Assembly (NCBI GenBank): GCA_964036195.1
Contig: OZ038451.1
Span: 28,537,927-28,601,926 of the forward strand
Length of the DNA stretch: 64,000 bases
Reading direction: 5' to 3'
Origin: Sphaerolaimus hirsutus
Lineage: Eukaryota > Nematoda > Chromadorea > Monhysterida > Sphaerolaimidae
In this document: positions 31,901 to 41,769 of the stretch, piece by piece
Numbering within the stretch: the first letter of the stretch is position 1
How the letters are laid out: each line of letters opens with the position of its first letter
Notes under the pieces: generated by a model
The model's input: the letters and a program-made list of their open reading frames with translations, nothing else
What the model was told of the DNA's origin: nothing
Databases searched by the model: none
Made by a program: the position numbers and the translations under genes

Positions 31901-34900
31901 CGGAACCTCTAGTTTCTTATGATGTGTACAAGAATGACACATTACATTTGCCCGGTAGTAATTTTTCAGCTCTTTTTTCTTCTGCCGATTATTGCTCATT
32001 ATTCAACATCTCGTCACCGGAATGGTGCCATACTTGCACACAGGCCACTATGGCACCTGGCATCGTTTTGCCCGATCCACCCCACTCAGAGGAGGGTGAA
32101 GTAGTTGACACACCATTGACAGCCGTTGAAAGAGGTGCATATGTTTGGGACCAATTGAAAAATGACTTGCAGATCCCTTTGAGTGTCGGGCAAAAAGAAT
32201 GTTTCCGTAAATTAGTCTCAGAATTTCACGATGTTTTTAGCTGCGCGCAATATGATGTGGGTAAAACTACCTTGATTTCACATACTATAGTTACCGATCC
32301 AACACAACCACCAATAAAACAAGCTGCACGCTATGAGGCACGCCACAAGCGTTCATTTATCCATAAAACGATAGCTTCCATGCTTAAAGAGGGTATTATT
32401 GAGCCATCAAATGGTGCGTGGGCTTCACCCATCACGATTGCGCCCAAAGGAACATCCAATTTCCGGTTCTGTGTCGATTACAAGCTCGTGAATTTGATCA
32501 CCAAAATTGACTCTTACCCATTGCCAAGAATTGGAGAGCTTTTATCGGAATTTGCCGGTCGGAAGATATTTTCTGCCGTTGACATACGGCATGGCTATTA
32601 TAATGTACCTTTGACAGATGAATCGACTAGAGAACGAACTTCTTTCGTGTGTAGCTTAGGACAGTTTAGATACACCAGAATGCCATTTGGTACAGTGAAC
32701 GCGGGCGCTTCTTTTCAAAGGCTCATGTCCATATTACTAGCTAATTTGAATGACGACCCTGCTAATCCGTGGATTCGAGCTTACATTGACGATATTCTGT
32801 GCAGTAGCTTCGATATTGACGAACATTTTGTGCATTTGAAGAGGCTGTTTTCACGGTTGAGATGGGCGAATCTGAAGATTCAACCCGCCAAATGCAAATT
32901 TTTCGCTTCGGAATTGAAATATTTGGGTCACCATGTATCCGCCAAAGGCATTTCTCCAGCACCGGCCCGCTATCGTGCAGTGATTGAACAACCTAAGGTA
33001 CATACAAAGCAGGATCTCAGACGCTTTCTGGGTAAATGTATTTATTATTCTCACTTCATTCCTAATTTCAGTCGTATTGCGGCACCCCTTTACACTGTGC
33101 TCAAGGGGCATGTCCCAAAGTGTGGCGCCACTCCGTTTGAGTGGACAGAAGATATGTTGACGGCTTGGGACACTCTGAAATATTTGTTGTCAACCTCTCC
33201 TGTGTTAATCCACCCAGTTTTTGATGATCCACGCGGGTTTGTCCTAGAAACAGACGCCAGTAGTTTGGGATTGGGTGCTGTGTTATCGCAATATGGAGAG
33301 GATGGGAAATTGCACCCCGTGAGTTATATTTCCAAGCGTCTGACACACCCACATTCCACATATTCGGCAGCTTCATTAGAAGCCTTGTGTATTTGCTGGG
33401 CACTCCGTCGCTTGGCAGATTACGTGGAGGGCCAAAAGGTGACTGTCATCACGGACAATTCGGGCATACAACAGGTGCTCCGCAGTCCACATCATTCGAA
33501 GTTGGCCCGTTGGGCCATCTTTGTCCAGGACAAAGTGACTTCCTTCATACATCGTCCTGGCATCCAAAATTCAGTCGCTGACGCATTGTCCAGAAATCCC
33601 ATATCGGAAACTGAATTTGGGGAGGACGAGTTACGGAAGCCAGTAGAACTCGTATTAGGTCAATCTCCTGACATTGTCCGATCTGAAAAAAATGTTTGTG
33701 CTCGGACCGAGGCTATTTTGTCCACCATGACGAGTATCGATTGGGTGAAAATTCAGTCGGATGATGAAAAATTGCAAAAAATCGTGAAGGCTTTACGTGA
33801 AAATCCTGATTCCTTGGCTAACGCATATCTTATTGAAGATGTGCTGTATTTTCGCGCACCTGTTGCTTCAAAGCACCTCTCTATATGGCCGCCAAAATCT
33901 TGGCAGCATGCATGTCTGGTGCAGGCACATCTAGGGGTGTATGCTAGTCATGGCAGTCAAGCTCGGACATTGGACTTGCTATGCCAGTATTTCGCGTGGC
34001 CAAATATGAAAAATGATATTTTGGAATTCTGCCAACAATGTAGTGAATGCATGACGGTAAAATCGCACAGAGTAAATGCGACACCTCTAGGTGATGTTGC
34101 GACGCCGTCACAGCCATTTGACACTTTACATATTGATGTCATGTATTTTGACAAAATTTCGCCGCGGAAAATTTTGGTTGTGATCGACGCGTTGTCTCGT
34201 TATCTCATCACTGTTGTAGTTCGCTCATTAACTGCTGTATCAGTTGCCAAAGCAATTTATAAGCATGTCTTTATGTTTTGTGGCGCTGCCCGTGTGATCG
34301 TCACTGATAGAGGGAGAGAATTTGTCAATTCAGAATTGAGATGTCTGTGTGACAATTTTGGAGTCACACATAGTCCCACGTTACCCCAAAATCCTGCAGC
34401 CAATGGTTTAGTGGAAAGAGCCAATCGTACATTGCGTGAGGCCATGCTGTTTTGTTCACGTGAATTCCCGGGTCAAAAATGGTGGGAATTGTTACCTGCA
34501 GCCACCCTAAAATGCAACATGGCAATGAACAGGATGACCGGGTGTTGTCCATTCTTTCTAGTGTTTGGACATCTTCCACATTGGAATTTATTTTTTTCCG
34601 CAGCGCGGAAGATCGACCCACAAGCAGCACGTTTTTTAGCCCAAACCCAAAGCGACAAAAATCGCGCTATGTATAAGCGTCACTTCGACCAAAAACACGC
34701 CACAATATTTTCTGTGAATGATCAAGTAATGATTAAATTAATATCGGTCGAAAAGAACACTCCGAAATTTGCGGGACCGTATTTAATCTTGAGTGTATTT
34801 GGTTCTACGTTGCTTCTGCGGGATGAGGGGGGAGAAACGTTTTCCGTTCCACAACGTGTGGCATGGAAATTACCCAAGTTTTCAACTAGTTCACAAGCGT

Positions 34901-34902
34901 AG
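28903..34902 (+). CDS. Gypsy Gag-Pol polyprotein (1999 aa)
   Basis: One frame from ATG 28903 to TAG 34902. Gag fills about residues 1-600. A zinc-knuckle-like motif at about 535-548 reads CPRPGHFGHRKSQC, with Pro where the second Cys should be. Aspartic protease: LLDSGCTRSLLP near 782. Reverse transcriptase: SPITIAPKG, FRFCVDYKLVN, YIDDIL near 1294. RNase H: VLETDASSLGLGAVLSQ near 1450. Integrase: HLGVYASH...CQQCSEC zinc motif near 1676; Asp near 1743, Asp 1802 (TDRG) and Glu 1838 (LVERANRT), a true D-D-35-E spacing. No chromodomain is evident after the integrase. PR-RT-RH-IN order marks Gypsy. No internal stop is seen. It makes the particle and enzymes for copy-and-paste transposition. Confidence 0.95.
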   Translation: MSQTSSDRDVVQRHTRSHPVNPISHFHPDSAAERQFQASALREAVRRPDVSRSETPQSINWRPAPVVLSNVLSPENVMPVVSHSLPLPQFTLPPVRVDQSGVVVTPLFETPPPQFMVASNRLDMFKSKNVPMEVQYTAFFPNVSVLVPHPRIPFLVDTSQFPCGKYLQEVDFLDHFSGNHFVMERPLISSPDDTPKADILSSSSAQQIVSHFDARISRMETLFEKAISEFQNLKVNDVSSVEAVVRECEQFNEKDDNVIVDTAAAEPATGPAIEPVRPTLPLPCEEPNSDPWFLNGFSKAPQAMLKSTDLDLLHQWMLIKSHLLDKVPLYKGKSDTIKFSEWQRHALSTANSISNQQLLNHFWRDIFSTKLGGEAYRVFTTLFQPENMPDPRDILAALSDVFKDKSQVYTMLEWDNAAMGRTESLTEFYIRLLSKVPAEMKTSVLNSRDCIERLVAAKFWSRYDAMRFDRFVMANFRKQFAHKTMPMAKIVRVVEEYFMEFVRPVVQVTPKTNTPPTRSTFRQMFQGQNSNDPWCPRPGHFGHRKSQCRADKIPPQMPPTPQNSGVPASNKSEGFGQVRRFGPQQTHDNSMPKITAKAAKVDYQGESEMSDDTPENDDVSATIDISESDPCATYINEFQHRVSELYNSDPGSFTKWSSNFIHALPVLSQNCAIQESGSFSPAFSAMQPVVRENDLNVDDSPEVNDFPETFSTDNCKLLTLSGTLCQSHSLHEYGVIRVDNGICANSSVGDDQHLCIKIKPTNGPLVYANVTIDDIPCRVLLDSGCTRSLLPLKLLQQISERTGVDYDAKMTQSKIQLDTVNGPTANGELSEIKLLVAHVSPIDKIRRKVLTTFLVNRSPGALTEILFGTDVMPFLKMTWLIPLTLDRGCDAVLPAEPPGLADKIMHNEKQFISIYSQILNASKSIFVPAHGMVAHAMAVPLRPKSIPLEIWQDSFLLFSNTDLEYSGLSMYNTTVAIKNCQKFSLHFFNSNPYPVQIAIAEPLVSYDVYKNDTLHLPGSNFSALFSSADYCSLFNISSPEWCHTCTQATMAPGIVLPDPPHSEEGEVVDTPLTAVERGAYVWDQLKNDLQIPLSVGQKECFRKLVSEFHDVFSCAQYDVGKTTLISHTIVTDPTQPPIKQAARYEARHKRSFIHKTIASMLKEGIIEPSNGAWASPITIAPKGTSNFRFCVDYKLVNLITKIDSYPLPRIGELLSEFAGRKIFSAVDIRHGYYNVPLTDESTRERTSFVCSLGQFRYTRMPFGTVNAGASFQRLMSILLANLNDDPANPWIRAYIDDILCSSFDIDEHFVHLKRLFSRLRWANLKIQPAKCKFFASELKYLGHHVSAKGISPAPARYRAVIEQPKVHTKQDLRRFLGKCIYYSHFIPNFSRIAAPLYTVLKGHVPKCGATPFEWTEDMLTAWDTLKYLLSTSPVLIHPVFDDPRGFVLETDASSLGLGAVLSQYGEDGKLHPVSYISKRLTHPHSTYSAASLEALCICWALRRLADYVEGQKVTVITDNSGIQQVLRSPHHSKLARWAIFVQDKVTSFIHRPGIQNSVADALSRNPISETEFGEDELRKPVELVLGQSPDIVRSEKNVCARTEAILSTMTSIDWVKIQSDDEKLQKIVKALRENPDSLANAYLIEDVLYFRAPVASKHLSIWPPKSWQHACLVQAHLGVYASHGSQARTLDLLCQYFAWPNMKNDILEFCQQCSECMTVKSHRVNATPLGDVATPSQPFDTLHIDVMYFDKISPRKILVVIDALSRYLITVVVRSLTAVSVAKAIYKHVFMFCGAARVIVTDRGREFVNSELRCLCDNFGVTHSPTLPQNPAANGLVERANRTLREAMLFCSREFPGQKWWELLPAATLKCNMAMNRMTGCCPFFLVFGHLPHWNLFFSAARKIDPQAARFLAQTQSDKNRAMYKRHFDQKHATIFSVNDQVMIKLISVEKNTPKFAGPYLILSVFGSTLLLRDEGGETFSVPQRVAWKLPKFSTSSQA

Positions 34903-35082
34903 TTCACAATCCATTATAATCCCAGTAATAACATATTTCGAAAGATTTTCATCATGTCCAATGCCAAATTTGGTTACACTCACTTCCGCGCTTCCTAACT
35001 TCCTAAGTTGATGTTTTTTGGCACAATATCAAAAATTGACACGTAAACAAGTTGTAAATTTGTCGAATTTTCTATCGGAATC

Positions 35083-36117
35083 ATGAGCAACCCTCTGGCA
35101 CGTGATTTCATGGGTCGACCATTCATTAACCAGCCGTTTTACCCGCCGTCGAACCCTGTATATGGCCAGCACCCGGGATATCCCGTGCCGCGGCCCGTTT
35201 TTCCGGTTCCGAATGTACCCGTGGTTGCGCCCCAAGCCCCTGTCGACTACGCCAAGAAGTACTTTGACTTGAAAGTCGATAGCAACCATGACAAAGACGT
35301 TGGTTTTATCGACTTTGTGTACTTTTTTGACTTTGTTTGCTTTTCGATTTTTCCCTGGAAACTTTTCTCGTCATTACTAGTGTTTTCTTTCTCTGAAAAG
35401 TACTTGTTATGTCCAGCGGCCAGTTATTGTCGACCGACAGTTGTCGACTAGCGATTGTCAACTGATTGTCATCATTGTCTGTCGAAATTCCATCGTTTCC
35501 AATTGATGTTGAAGTCTGTCAGCCTGTGCCATACATAAGTACGTCCGTTCTCTGTACTTTGCGTTAAGCAGACGTTTTTTCATTTTCAGAAAATCTTTAC
35601 TCTGCGTCAACACTTGGAAAAGTGCAGCAAGACCATCTCGAAGCTCAAGGAGGACAAAGTTTCATTGGGCGGCGAGATCAAAGAAGCGCAAGTCAACAAT
35701 CAAAATTTAGAGGAAGCATTCGACCTCCTTCGCGCCAAATATGACCGTTCCAAGGCCCGTAACCAAAAGCTGAAGTCCAAGTTAGCTGAGCCGGCTGAAC
35801 CGGACCCTGTGATTTCTTCGGAGTTGCTGGCGTTAAAGAGTGAAATGAAAATTTTGAAGAAAAAACTTTCTGTCTCGGAAGCTACTTTAGAATTTTATAA
35901 AAATGCCGTAGATGAATATGAGGATCACCCGCTGCACAATGTTGATGATAAGGCGTTGATTTCTACTTTAAAAAGTACTGTTAAGTGTTCTAAAAAATTC
36001 GACAAAACCGTTGAGGAGGTGTTTGCCGAAACACCCGCGGTTGAGGGTGATAGTGAAAATGATCTCGAGACACCTTTAGAAAATCCCAAAACTCCTGAGA
36101 TCTCGGAAGATCAATAA
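35083..36117 (+). CDS. Gypsy third gene, spliced, proline-rich plus coiled coil
   Basis: It lies between pol and the 3' LTR. Exon 1 starts at ATG 35083 and codes for a Pro-rich segment (FYPPSNPVYGQHPGYPVP) and YAKKYFDLKVDSNHDKD. Exon 2 runs from 35590 (acceptor TTTTCAG) to TAA 36117 and codes for a heptad-like, Lys/Glu-rich region (LRQHLEKCSKTISKLKEDK onward), a probable coiled coil with an acidic C-terminus. The donor is most likely at 35298|GTTGGT or 35316|GTGTAC; both keep frame, giving about 247-253 residues. Unspliced, exon 1 reads on to 35451 through a hydrophobic FVYFFDFVCFSIF stretch. It is not a recognisable envelope, and I know of no family for it. Confidence 0.6.
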
Positions 36118-36158
36118 ACTTTTTGAGTGATACCCCCATTTCTGTTAAGGGGGGAACT

Positions 36159-36313
36159 TGTTGTTGTGAAGTGCACGTCTATTTGACTTCTGTTGTTATT
36201 GCTATTTAATTGTGTAACGCCGCACATCGTGAGCTTGGAATGAACAACGAAACAATTATAAAACCCTCGCCAACGCACTGCCATGCTTATAATGAAATAA
36301 TTAGCATCCAACA
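36159..36313 (+). repeat. 3' LTR of the Gypsy element
   Basis: 155 bp matching the 5' LTR, preceded by the polypurine tract AAGGGGGGAA (36147-36156) and followed by the ACACT duplication. Confidence 0.93.
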
Positions 36314-36554
36314 ACACTGTATATACACATGAACCCGTCCTTAACGTCACTCAATAATCGGTTTTAACGTGTGTTCTGCATTGTCCAGATCACAAACTCT
36401 GGTATTTGTCATGTACATTCTCTTTACAACCAATTTTAGGGGGGGTATTTCGAGGGGGGGGGTGGGTTATTTTTTCCTCAGCCAAATTTTAGAGGGGTAT
36501 ATCAAGGGGGGGAGTTAATTCGAGGGGGGGGGGTTAATTCGATGTAATATGGTA

Positions 36555-36930
36555 TACTGTATTTCCTCGAAATACCCCCAGGGGGTTTATTTTTCAGAGT
36601 TAAAATTTTGAGGGGTGGTATTTCAAGGGGGTGGCTTTTCGAGGGGGTATTATTATGTCAGAAATTTTCATGAAATTCATAGTAAGGAGTACGCCTCTAT
36701 ATACCCAAAACCGGTAATCAACGTGTCCAAGTAGGGTATATTTGGACGTATCAACGTGCATCGCTACACAAACTAGTATACGTGTAGCTGCGATGCAAAC
36801 TGCTACCAGTACCATATATCTTCGAATAAGTCCCCAGGGGAGTTATTTTTTCGTCAGAGTTTTTGAGGGGGGAGTTATTCAAGGGGAGGAGTTATTCAAG
36901 GGGGGGGTTATTTTTTCCTCAGAAAACTTG
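36555..36930. mobile_element. Partial CCGTATTTCC-family MITE remnants
   Basis: CTGTATTTCCTCGAAATACC starts at 36555 and leads into GGGGTATTATT words. From 36815 a second set (ATATCTTCGAATAAGTCCCC, GGGGAGTTATTC) follows. No right terminus is found, so these are truncated copies. Confidence 0.5.
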
Positions 36931-37072
36931 ACTTAACTGATTGTATGAATGCATTCTGTTAACTCATGTGATCCAGGTATTTAACAGTTCAACAACAACA
37001 AAACAGTGTGTATACACTGCGTACACATTATGTATCTGCTGTCGCTGCTATATGTATATGTTGTATTGTCAT

Positions 37073-38555
37073 TAGGGTGTCAAAAAATTTTTTTTACGGG
37101 GGATCACTGATGACTCCTATGCAATTGATGACAACATTGCAGAGGAGATGATAATAAATAGCATAAAATTCAACGACAACAACAAACGATACTATATTGA
37201 CTGGCCGTATAAAGAGAGTATCAGTGACCTGCCCACGGGAAAAGCAGAAGCCTTGGTGCAGTTTAAATCACTGATAAGAAAATTCAACAAAGATCCAAAC
37301 TTATACAAACAATACCAGAAAGTTATGGATAACCAACTAGAAAAGGGAATAATTGAGATCTGTGATGACAAAACAGACAACAAGGGGATTCATTACCTGC
37401 CACACCAGCCAGTAATCACACCGGGCAAATCAACATCATGCAGAATCGTGTACAATGGGTCGGCAGGTAAGCCCAGTTTCAACGAGTGCCTTTTTAGAGG
37501 ACCAATTACCACACCATTAGCACTGAGCCTACTCCTGAGGTTCAGGGCAGGCAATCTAGCATTAATTGCCGATATTGAAAAGGCATTTTTGCAAAAAGGA
37601 TTGCATGACCAAGCTAGAGACTACACACGATTTTTCTGGCTGAAAGATGCCTCAAAACCAGTAACTGAAAATAATATAATAGTACTTTGTTTTAAACGCG
37701 TACTGTTTGGACTTGTCTGCAGCCCAGCAATTTTGGGAGCAGTCATAAAATACCATTTAAATGTGACAATAAACAACATGAATGAATATGAAGAAAATGA
37801 AGGGGAACGAAACCAGTTGGCGATGATAATAAACAACATTTATGTTGATAACTTCATCATGAGTGTCACGAATGAAGTTGAAGCTTTAGAACTATATTAC
37901 AAAGTCAAAGCTTTATTTAACCAATGTTCTATGAACATGAGGGAATGGCTGTCAAACTCCAGATCAGTCATGAATGAAATAGCAGAAAACAACAGGAGTC
38001 CAAAGGTGAATAAAATTGTCGCAGTAATGGGCATGAAATAAAATCACCGAACAGATATGCTGGCAATATCAACACCAAAATTGCAAATTGACAGCATCAC
38101 AACACCAACCAGACGAAACTTGAATATATTATTGGTGTCAGCATATGACCCAATTGGGTTCACAGCACCTGTTTCACTGACCCTGAAATCCCAGTTGTCA
38201 ATGCTGCTCCAAGAGACAAAAACAACACAATGGGATGAGCCAATTGAAGATGAATACAGATTGGAAAAACAATGGAAAAATGCCAGAAAACTGAAAATTG
38301 AGCCAGAAAATGGAAAAATGGCATGTTAAAACGGAAACGGAAAGGTAAAAATTTTTCAGCCGGAAAAACGGAAACGGAAAGGTAAAAAATTTTCAGCTGC
38401 CGGAAAACGGAAAACGGAAAGGTAAAAGTTTTTTGGCTGCCGGAAAACGGAAAGGTAAAAATTTTTCAGCTGCCGGAAAACGGAAAACGGAAAGGTAAAA
38501 AATTTTCCTGTGGAAAGGCGGAAACGGAAAACGGAAATGGTAATTTGACACCCTA
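37073..38555. mobile_element. hAT, GGAAAACGG family, carrying a BEL pol fragment (rearranged copy)
   Basis: Ends TAGGGTGTCAAA (37073) and TTTGACACCCTA (to 38555). The right arm holds GGAAAACGGAAAGGTAAAA repeats (38330-38540); the left arm array is deleted. The right flank is ATCTGTACACAAATGAGCAT, as at the sister copy 61910-63829, but the left flank ATTGTCAT does not match it. The copy is therefore probably a recombinant or segmental duplicate rather than a clean insertion. Confidence 0.75.
37103..38328 (+). pseudogene. BEL/Pao pol fragment (linker and reverse transcriptase), hAT cargo
   Basis: It reads GKAEALVQFKSLIRKFNKDP, IHYLPHQPVITPGKS, FNECLFRGPITTPLALS, ADIEKAFLQ, YVDNFIMSV, then AYDPIGFTAPVSLTLKSQL, matching the pre-RT, RT and connection regions of BEL/Pao pol. 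An in-frame TAA at 38039-38041 replaces the Trp after GMK. The same stop is in the copy at 62243-63632, so the fragment was already dead before it spread. Confidence 0.85.
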
Positions 38556-38631
38556 ATCTGTACACAAATGAGCATACCTGACCAAGAATACGGTATATTC
38601 ATACCTGACCAAGAAAGTGCAAAAAATTAAA

Positions 38632-38704
38632 CTCCCAATGTGGGGCTCGAACCCACGACCCTTGGATTAAGAGTCCAATGCTCTACCGACTGAGCTAACC
38701 GGGA
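38632..38704 (-). tRNA. tRNA-Lys (CTT), second copy
   Basis: The same cloverleaf and anticodon CTT as at 28318-28390, with the flank AAGTGCAAAAAATTAAACTC conserved on the 3' side and ACATGACTTATCAC on the 5' side. The copy arose by duplication of a block larger than the gene. Confidence 0.92.
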
Positions 38705-38737
38705 GACAACAGCGTGCACAGAAACATGACTTATCAC

Positions 38738-39138
38738 GGGCCTGTGCCTCTGTGCATGTTTACCCGCTGTGCATGTCAGGGGTTTTCAAGATTTTGACCC
38801 TCCAGGGGGTTGGATAGATGGCTTATCGCTCCTCTGGAGGGATAGATATCTAGAAAAAATTTTGGGGGGGGGGGTTTGGGGGTACGTGGGGGTTCATTGT
38901 ATAGGCTTTTCCATAATGAGGAAAAAGGGTAGAAAAATCGCTAAAAGTAGGTGAATAATTATAAAAAAGGGGTATATAAGCACATATACTACAAGAACTA
39001 GCTGAAAATAGACAATAAAACACATGAACCAGTCATTTTGAAGGTGAAAATGTATAAAATGGTATGAACATGTGCGATTTTGAGTGAAAATTAGGGTCTA
39101 CATGCACAGCGGGTAAACATGCACAGAAGGCCTCAGTC
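38738..39138. mobile_element. MITE, CTGTGCATGTTTACCCGC ends, 8-bp duplication
   Basis: Inverted ends CTCTGTGCATGTTTACCCGC (38749) and GCGGGTAAACATGCACAGAAG (to 39129). The octamer CTTATCAC lies at 38730-38737 and again at 39139-39146, consistent with an 8-bp target duplication. The interior has GGATAGATGGC and G runs like the 200-728 element. Confidence 0.65.
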
Positions 39139-39146
39139 CTTATCAC

Positions 39147-40165
39147 CAGGGTTGGTTTTATAAAAATCATTTGTATACAAATTGTATAAAAATTGTATAA
39201 AAATGTATTTTATTTTTATTTTATTCTTGTTTCATTTTATTTTATTTTATTTCATTCCAAAATAATAATAAAATAATAAAATGGACCATTTTACAAAAAT
39301 TTTACAGAAATTTTACAAAAAATCAGAATCTTGCATGCAAGGTCAGAAAAATGTGTGAATTAGACCTAAACATGAAAAACGTGTGACAAATTTATTCATT
39401 ACTTTGCAAAAGTTGCATGTAGTATGTATTTTTAGCTAGTTGCAAGTGTTAAATTACAAGTATCGATAAGAATGGTTTGCATTTTCAGTAGAAGGATTAC
39501 TGGAGTGTGCTGGGCGCATTTGTAAAACATCATGCAAAGTGTCAATTGTCATGACAAATGTAGTAAAGAGTCAATTGGCATCTCAAATGTCAAGCAAAGT
39601 ATAATTGTCATGACAAATGTCGTGCAGAGTGTAAATTGTGTATCTGAATCTTATGTTTTGGTATCCAAACCTTATATTTTGGTATCCAAATTTTATGTTT
39701 TTGTATCCAAATGTTCACATACGATTTGGTTACAAAACCAATAAGATTTGGATACAAAAGATAAGATTTGGATACAATTTGCTTTACAGTTTCCACTTTT
39801 ATTTATATTTGTCATGACAATTGACACTTTACTTAACATTTTCATGAAAATTGACACTTTCCATTCCATTTCATGTGACATTTTGACACTTTACATGGCT
39901 TGGGACTGCCCCAGCTCCGCGAATGAACAGGTTGAACTATAAACAACAGAAAATTTTTTTTACAAAAAATATGAATTTTTATACAATTTTTACAAAAATA
40001 TGAATTTGTATACAATTTTACAAAATTTTTACAAAAATTCAAATTTTTATACAATTTTTATTTTTATTTTGAAATTTTCCATTTTATTTTATTTTATTTT
40101 ATTTTTCAATTTTCCATTTTATTTTTATTTTATTTTTATTCTTTTCTGAGATTTTGCCAACCCTG
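39147..40165. mobile_element. Non-autonomous hAT, AAAATAAAAT arrays (second copy, inverted)
   Basis: Ends CAGGGTTGGTTTTATA and TTTTGCCAACCCTG; perfect duplication CTTATCAC (39139-39146, 40166-40173). It is the inverse of 22759-23510, with extra core sequence (39430-39760). Confidence 0.92.
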
Positions 40166-40271
40166 CTTATCACGTTGTCCCTATTGGCTCCACATACACC
40201 AGTTTACAAAGACAGCAAATTGACAATGGTTGATATATTTTAAACCTGATTAAAAAGTGCAAAAAATTAAA

Positions 40272-40344
40272 CTCCCAATGTGGGGCTCGAACCCACGACC
40301 CTTGGATTAAGAGTCCAATGCTCTACCGACTGAGCTAACCGGGA
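40272..40344 (-). tRNA. tRNA-Lys (CTT), third copy
   Basis: The same gene body as the copies at 28318 and 38632, with a similar 3' flank (AAAAAGTGCAAAAAATTAAA). All stems pair. Confidence 0.92.
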
Positions 40345-40751
40345 GACGATCACCACTGCAGAAATGTGACCTATGACGTTGCCCCTACGGCTCCACGTAC
40401 ACCAGTTGACAAAGACAGCAAATTGACAACTGGTTCTCATCTCAATTCAAAGCTCACTCATGAGTAAAAAAACACTATTAATTATATGTATACATTGTAT
40501 TTATACACATTACGTCATGCTGTTTTATTGTATTTACATTGGACATACCGCAATATTCTTGTCTACACTACAGTTTCATTTGTAACATGCTTCGACAAAT
40601 TTGCATTTTCTCAAAATCGGCGATTTTTTTAAGTTATAACAGTTACTGTAATCCACATTGGCATTTCGTTTCCCTTTCATTATTGAATATTATGAATTCA
40701 AAGATCGAAACAAACATGGAACAATCACAAACAAACAAATAAAAATAGATA

Positions 40752-41396
40752 CCGTAAATTCTCAATTAATGCGACTGTCGCATTATTGTTTTCAGCACAT
40801 TTTTAGGGGTCACACTATTGGAGGGGTCACATTAATAGAGAGGGTCGCATTTTATTTTGCAAACGCACTCAACGACTCAACTGTGTACATAGGTAACTCG
40901 AGTTTGAGCATGGCATTGTAAAGGCTTTTTCAAGGTGTAGAACGAAGGAAAGGCAGAAAAATCGCTAAAAGTAAATAGGCAGAAAATAGCAGAAAATATG
41001 TGTATAAGCACATACAGTGCTAAAATAGCTGAAAATAGGCACTTAGACCATGTACCATATTTCCTCAAAATACCCCCCTCCCTCGAAATACCCCCCTCAA
41101 AATGGGCACTATGTATCTGTGGTCCGGGAAATGCATAACAGACGTTCAAAACACTTACTGTGTTACGTTAGAACATCGTTTATACCATCTGCATCCTTAT
41201 ATAAGGCTGTAAAAACTTATAAATGGTGGTTATTGTTGCATTTTTAACGTTTTTCTCTCAAAATTTCCACTCTGGAAAAAAACCCCCTGGGGGTATTTCG
41301 AAGAAATACGGTACTTGTGATTTTGGAGATCGCGGGTCGCACTATTGAAGGGCGTCGCTTTATTGGAGGGTGGTAGCAATAATAGAGAATTTACGG
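40752..41396. mobile_element. MITE, CCGTAAATTCTCAATTAATGCG ends, with a nested CCGTATTTCC MITE
   Basis: TA-flanked ends CCGTAAATTCTC (40752) and GAGAATTTACGG (to 41396); GTCGCATT/AATGCGAC words inside. The element 41055-41311 (CCATATTTCCTC ... GAAGAAATACGG) is inserted within it. Confidence 0.7.
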
Positions 41397-41487
41397 TAGA
41401 TATAGAATTTAATCGCAAATAACTCACTAAAACTTTATATCTGAGGAAAAACAGTTTGAGGACAATGGAATTAAGTAATTTAGATCG

Positions 41488-41705
41488 AGTTTAAGTTCAA
41501 CACTTTATTCCACGCAGATGATAAAATGCCGTTGAAACGGCACTGATTTTCCATTTGCGGTGAGTTCAAACCAATGTCGACTCATAATTGTTATTCAATA
41601 TCAAACCAATAATAACCATTAGCTGGCACTTTGCCAACATTCACAGGGGGTCCAAAAGATCATACCCATACTCATCATATTCAAACCTTTGCAGCAGGCA
41701 AATTT
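41488..41705 (-). pseudogene. Broken copy of the PAN/Apple-type terminal exon
   Basis: Minus-strand sequence coding for ICLLQRFEYDEYGYD matches the exon at 46139-46416 closely, but a C run after the Leu-Asp codons is one base shorter (five against six), so the frame breaks early. Homology stops at about 41705, 65 bp before the hAT at 41770. The 5' part of the exon is missing. Confidence 0.75.
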
Positions 41706-41769
41706 TGACCAGCCCATTATTCTAGTTACATTTGCATTCGGTGTGATGCAATTTCGGTGTGATGTAGTG

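Larger units (their letters stand above)
28687..36313 (+). mobile_element. Gypsy LTR retrotransposon, full length (7627 bp)
   Basis: Two LTRs of 155 bp (28687-28841, 36159-36313) begin TGTTG and end CAACA. A perfect 5-bp duplication ACACT flanks the element (28682-28686, 36314-36318). A TGGTGGACG primer-site candidate starts one base after the 5' LTR. AAGGGGGGAA at 36147-36156 is the polypurine tract. It contains a 1999-codon gag-pol frame and a third gene. All parts expected of a competent element are present, so it is probably young. Confidence 0.95.
28488..36552. mobile_element. CCGTATTACC MITE interrupted by the Gypsy element
   Basis: The left half is 28488-28686 (CCGTATTACCTCAAAATACC) and the right half is 36314-36552 (ending GATGTAATATGG, TA-flanked). 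The Gypsy element 28687-36313 lies inside and duplicated ACACT, so the MITE is older. A second, partial MITE of the same family starts immediately at 36555. Confidence 0.7.

Noticed and set aside
37103..38328. A functional BEL element at 37 kb
   Set aside because: No LTRs, gag or integrase, and an in-frame stop shared with the other copy; it is cargo of a hAT element.
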